A stretch of DNA of 64,000 bases from Methanococcoides methylutens. Its GTDB lineage: Archaea > Halobacteriota > Methanosarcinia > Methanosarcinales > Methanosarcinaceae. Numbering within the stretch: position 1 is the first letter of the stretch; each line of letters opens with the position of its first letter. Made by a program: the position numbers and the translations under genes. The notes beneath the pieces are model-generated. The model did not search any database. It saw only the letters and a program-made list of their open reading frames with translations, and was not told where the DNA came from. The stretch is from NCBI RefSeq assembly GCF_000765475.1, contig NZ_JRHO01000009.1:186001-250000 (forward strand). Reading direction: 5' to 3'. Positions 60,913 through 64,000 of the stretch are shown piece by piece.

Positions 60913-61439
60913 TGTTGTCTGAAAAGGGGTTTGTGTAACATAAGTGTTTGTGTCAGGTGTTGTTTATGCTGGTTTTGTCGGTTGGATCTCAAATAACAGG
61001 TACAGGATAGAACAAATACACGTTCTAATAACCAGTAAAATCATCCCGCCGCAGGCGGCACATTCCTGAAAAAACGTTGACCAGTTGTTAATATGTCTTT
61101 ATTATATCCACTTGAAGAATTGTCATCAGCAAGGATCTACAAACCCTTCTCATCATTTTTTGATCCTCCCGTTTGCAGATATTCTTTATGTTAATGTCCG
61201 GTCCTCTTTTCAGGTCGTGCCTGCGGTATCTGCAAAAGGTGTGCCTGTTTGTTAATCGAGCTTTGATCACTGATTGCTGATTACTAATGATCACTTATTT
61301 TGTTAAAATTAGAATTAAGACGTTGCTCCCCCCTGAATACTTTCACACCGCTTAGCTCATCCTTAAATACTCCGAGGAGATAAAGAAGAACGAATGTGCA
61401 CGCTACGAGAAAAACTGTGCACCATAAGGAGCTATCAAA
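60913..61439. other. Intergenic region upstream of radA with two inverted repeats
   Basis: About 530 bases without a supported gene. It contains a GC-rich hairpin CCGCC-gca-GGCGG (61046-61058) and a long-range perfect 10-base inverted repeat TTTGCAGATA (61172-61181) / TATCTGCAAA (61227-61236) enclosing a moderately GC-rich 45-base loop. The TTAAATA near 61362-61368 is a TATA candidate for radA. Two transcripts or a structured RNA could be hidden here. Confidence 0.4.
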
Positions 61440-62417
61440 ATGAGTGAAGTTTTATTGGAAGATCTTGATAATGTGGGGCCGGCTACGGCGCAGAAACTTA
61501 AGGACGCCGGTTTTACTACAGTGGAGGCCATCGCTGTGGCATCCCCTGCAGAACTTGCCAACAGTGCTGAGATCGGGGAGTCCACTGCGGCCAAGATCAT
61601 CAACGCTGCCAGACAGGCTGCGGATATCGGGGGCTTTGAAACCGGGGACCTTGTGCTTGAGCGCAGGAAACTCGTGGGCAAGCTCACCACCGGGTGTGAG
61701 GAGTTCGACGAAATGATGGGCGGTGGCATTGAGAGCCAGTCCATCACAGAGATGTACGGCGAGTTCGGCTGTGGTAAGACTCAGGTCGCCCATCAGCTGG
61801 CTGTTAACGTCCAGCTGCCTCCTGAGCAGGGTGGTTTGGGTGGTTCTGTTGTGATCATCGATACCGAGAACACCTTCAGGCCTGAGAGAATTACACAGAT
61901 GGTCAATGGGCTTTCCGAGAAACACGGCGTGGAGTATGATCCTGAGGAGTTCCTTAAGAACATCCACGTGGCACGTGCTTACAATTCCAATCACCAGATA
62001 CTTCTTGTGGACTCAGCTTCTGAGCTTGCAAATGAGCTTAAGGATTCCGAGATGCCTGTGCGCCTGTTGATCGTGGACTCTCTCACGGCCCACTTCAGGG
62101 CGGAGTATATCGGCAGGGGTACGCTTGCCGACAGGCAGCAGAAGCTTAACAAGCACCTTCATGGCATTCAGCGCTTTGGTGACCTGTTCAACTCCTGCGT
62201 GGTTGTTACCAACCAGGTCATGTCCAAGCCGGATGCATTCTTTGGGGACCCCACCAAACCTATCGGCGGTCACATCCTGGGCCACACAGCCACCTTCAGG
62301 CTGTACATCAGGAAGTCCAAGGGAGACAAGAGGATCGTCAAACTGGTGGACTCACCCAACCTTCCGGACGGGGAGGCCATCATGTCCATCACCACGGATG
62401 GACTTGGTGATGCTTGA
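61440..62417 (+). CDS. radA: DNA repair and recombination recombinase RadA
   Basis: This 325-residue archaeal RecA/Rad51 homologue forms filaments on single-stranded DNA for strand exchange. The N-terminal helix-hairpin-helix domain (about 1-60) contains [17 protein letters not shown]. Walker A is GEFGCGKTQ (about 106-114), Walker [16 protein letters not shown] (about 208-222), and the L2 and C-terminal region includes [20 protein letters not shown]. Length and domain order are canonical. The ribosome binding site AAGGAG lies 8 bases before the ATG, and a TATA candidate TTAAATA lies about 75 bases upstream. Confidence 0.95.
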   Translation: MSEVLLEDLDNVGPATAQKLKDAGFTTVEAIAVASPAELANSAEIGESTAAKIINAARQAADIGGFETGDLVLERRKLVGKLTTGCEEFDEMMGGGIESQSITEMYGEFGCGKTQVAHQLAVNVQLPPEQGGLGGSVVIIDTENTFRPERITQMVNGLSEKHGVEYDPEEFLKNIHVARAYNSNHQILLVDSASELANELKDSEMPVRLLIVDSLTAHFRAEYIGRGTLADRQQKLNKHLHGIQRFGDLFNSCVVVTNQVMSKPDAFFGDPTKPIGGHILGHTATFRLYIRKSKGDKRIVKLVDSPNLPDGEAIMSITTDGLGDA

Positions 62418-62517
62418 GATGAACTGATATTGAAGCTGGAACTTAAGTTGAATTTAATCTCATCTTAAGACAACCCTCAAGAATAAGTTTAAGATACCTT
62501 CCGTCATATTTGAATAC

Positions 62518-63201
62518 ATGGTCTTCAAAGCCCTTGTAGTTGATATTGACGGAACTATAACCAATCACGACAGGACACTGGACCTTCGGGTCGCAAAGAA
62601 ATTCCGTGAGCTCAGGGTTCCTGTCATCCTGTCCACAGGTAATCCTCTTTGTTACGTCCACGCTGTAGCCCGGCTCATCGGCATCAGCGGTATGGTCATT
62701 GCAGAGAACGGTGGTGTTGTATCCACCGGTTTTGATAGTTCCTCCATCATAGCCGATGGCATGGAAGAATGTGAAGAGGCGTATGAACTGCTCTCTCGGT
62801 ATTTTGATCTTGTAAAGCTCGATGCCACATATCGCAAGACCGAGGTCGTACTGCGCAGGGGCATGGATGTCTCACAGCTTCGCGAGATCGTTGAGGACAA
62901 CGGCATGGGTGTGGAGATAATCGATACCGGCTATGCCGTTCATATCAAGAACAGTAATATGAACAAGGGTACAGGGCTTCACACAGTGGCCGAACTGATG
63001 GGTATTCAAGCCTCTGATTTCCTGGCAATAGGGGATTCCTGCAACGATGCTGAGATGATGCGTGAGGCAGGCCTTGGCATAGCTGTTGGCAATGCTGATG
63101 ATGAGGCCAGGCAGGCCGCATCCATGATAACGAAAGCCTCATTTGGTGAGGGTACGCTGGAGGCGATCGAATATGCTCTTTCCAATGGCCTGCTTGAATA
63201 A
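62518..63201 (+). CDS. Phosphoglycolate phosphatase, archaeal HAD type
   Basis: This 227-residue HAD-superfamily (Cof-like, type IIB cap) phosphatase is expected to hydrolyse 2-phosphoglycolate. Motif I is VVDIDGTIT with nucleophile Asp9, motif II STGNP (about 40-44), the motif III Lys region NMNKGTGLHTV (about 146-156), and motif IV GDSCNDAEMM (about 171-180). The archaeal ENGGVV element is present. A TATA-like TTTAAGATA about 25-30 bases before the ATG and no ribosome binding site suggest a leaderless mRNA. Confidence 0.9.
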   Translation: MVFKALVVDIDGTITNHDRTLDLRVAKKFRELRVPVILSTGNPLCYVHAVARLIGISGMVIAENGGVVSTGFDSSSIIADGMEECEEAYELLSRYFDLVKLDATYRKTEVVLRRGMDVSQLREIVEDNGMGVEIIDTGYAVHIKNSNMNKGTGLHTVAELMGIQASDFLAIGDSCNDAEMMREAGLGIAVGNADDEARQAASMITKASFGEGTLEAIEYALSNGLLE

Positions 63202-63220
63202 AAGAAAAAAGTAAAGGACC

Positions 63221-63490
63221 TTACTGACGATCGTATGGGAGTCCCTTTGCCAGGACCTTGTCCACTACGATATAGTCCTTTATCGCGCTAACGGACTCAA
63301 AAGGTACAATAATGTACTGACCGTCCTTCTGGTACTTGGAAGTGTCAAGACCGATATCAGGCTTAACGATAAGGTCTTCCAGTTCTCCGGTCTTTCCATC
63401 CATTACGATGTTGTTCAATATGCCAAGCTCGGTTCCGTCAGTAGCCATTACCTGTTTGTTGGACAGGTTCTTTGCAAACACTTTTGCCAT
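63221..63490 (-). CDS. PRC-barrel domain protein
   Basis: This 89-residue protein made of a single PRC-barrel domain has AKNLSNKQVMATDGTELGIL at the N terminus, NNIVMDGKTGELEDLIVKPD in the middle and VPFESVSAIKDYIVVDKVL near the end. The family occurs alone in many methanogens and is related to the RNA-processing protein RimM and photosynthetic reaction-centre subunit H. Archaeal stand-alone members have recently been linked to cell division, but a role here is inference. It is convergent with the phosphoglycolate phosphatase gene and leftward like the VAT gene. Confidence 0.85.
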   Translation of the reverse strand: MAKVFAKNLSNKQVMATDGTELGILNNIVMDGKTGELEDLIVKPDIGLDTSKYQKDGQYIIVPFESVSAIKDYIVVDKVLAKGLPYDRQ

Positions 63491-63521
63491 CTTTCGTCTC
63501 CCTAAGTAATTAACAGATTAT

Positions 63522-64000
63522 TTACATATATCCCATATAAGAACTTGTTTCTTGTTTATGGGTGCTTCCCTTTAGCTTTTCCTGCATCTTGCCGTAGAAT
63601 TCAGCCATATCCTCGGTGATAGTAGGTTTGACCTTGCCCATTGCTGAAAGGAAATGACTCTTTTTCACAGACTCCGTTTCGAAGTTCTCACGCAGTGCAA
63701 GCATCACAGCTTCCCTGCATACGGCCTCGATATCAGCTCCCACATATCCTTCGGTCATTGCGGCAAGCTCTGTTATGCTGACCTCGCTGTCCAGTGGTAT
63801 ATTACGTGTGTGTATGTTGAATATGTTCTCCCTTCCTTCCATTGTGGAGTTGCCCACAAGGACGAGCCTGTCGAACCTTCCTGAGCGCATAAGTGCAGGG
63901 TCTATCATGTCCGGCCTGTTAGTGGCTGCAATTACCACTACCTCTTTCAGTGCTTCCAGTCCGTCCAGTTCGGTCAACAGTTGGTTCACGACCTGCTGTG
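63522..64000 (-). CDS. AAA ATPase of the Cdc48/VAT family, C-terminal part (runs off the window)
   Basis: The leftward frame enters from the right edge with no start inside the window. It shows the second AAA module of Cdc48/VAT: VVNQLLTELDGLEALKEVVV, IAATNRPDMIDPALMRSGRF (sensor 1 and arginine fingers), and YVGADIEAVCREAVMLALRE (sensor 2 region), followed by a C-terminal helix and short tail ending SSYMGYM. Such proteins unfold substrates for the proteasome or disassemble complexes. The N-terminal domain, D1 and Walker A of D2 lie beyond the window. A GTG within the frame at 63989 is an internal valine, not a start. Confidence 0.9.
   Translation of the reverse strand, partial: QQVVNQLLTELDGLEALKEVVVIAATNRPDMIDPALMRSGRFDRLVLVGNSTMEGRENIFNIHTRNIPLDSEVSITELAAMTEGYVGADIEAVCREAVMLALRENFETESVKKSHFLSAMGKVKPTITEDMAEFYGKMQEKLKGSTHKQETSSYMGYM

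Overview
The window is archaeal and almost certainly from a methylotrophic methanogen of the Methanosarcinaceae (Methanococcoides/Methanolobus-like). The evidence is a coenzyme F420 gene set (cofE, F420H2:NADP oxidoreductase), fused formaldehyde-activating enzyme/hexulose-phosphate synthase, archaeal RadA, an RFC small-subunit paralogue, archaeal SecD/SecF, the DKFP-type aromatic pathway, a Methanosarcina-type S-layer duplication domain, TATA-box promoters and GGTGATC-type ribosome binding sites. Species cannot be fixed from the sequence alone.

Layout. 1-8 kb: start of a leftward gene at the edge, a hydantoinase/oxoprolinase-family protein, small unknowns, class II fructose-bisphosphate aldolase, a YdeI-like protein, and an exported coiled-coil protein plus lipoprotein pair. 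6.4-10.2 kb: leftward operon Yip1 protein - COG1361 surface protein - MacB/LolD-type ATPase - FtsX-type permease. 10.2-15 kb: nitrogen and F420 metabolism (DUF167 protein, glutamate dehydrogenase behind a GGTA-N6-TACC NrpR-type operator, NpdG, glutamine synthetase). 15-23 kb: aspartokinase-purM operon, S-layer-domain protein, phosphoglycerate mutase, Hsp20, cofE, dCMP deaminase. 23-30.7 kb: secF-secD, RFC small-subunit paralogue, Elp3, a winged-helix regulator, a MinD-like ATPase, and an ECF-S-like membrane protein. 30.8-39.9 kb: fae-hps, tpiA, the leftward aromatic operon (ADH synthase, 3-dehydroquinate synthase II, aroD, aroE, prephenate dehydrogenase), guaAA and an endonuclease IV-like gene.

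40.3-60.1 kb is an accessory, visibly AT-rich surface-polysaccharide island: a tandem GT2 glycosyltransferase, a double polysaccharide deacetylase, two FemAB-like acyltransferases, a DegT aminotransferase, two DUF354 proteins, a Wzx-like flippase, a GT-C-like membrane protein, two paralogous exported beta-helix proteins (one ending in PKD, CBM9-like, Ig-like and dockerin domains), an ISL3 transposase remnant, and a hexapeptide acetyltransferase. The deacetylase plus FemAB pair recalls bacterial XrtA/PEP-CTERM exopolysaccharide loci, but no sortase is present. The inferred logic is that an aminosugar polymer is made and flipped, its N-acetyl groups are removed, and the amines are aminoacylated. 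This is the most novel part of the window.

60.4-64 kb returns to housekeeping genes: archaeal CoaD, RadA, phosphoglycolate phosphatase, a PRC-barrel protein and the C-terminal end of a Cdc48/VAT AAA ATPase cut by the window edge. No rRNA, tRNA or CRISPR array was recognised.
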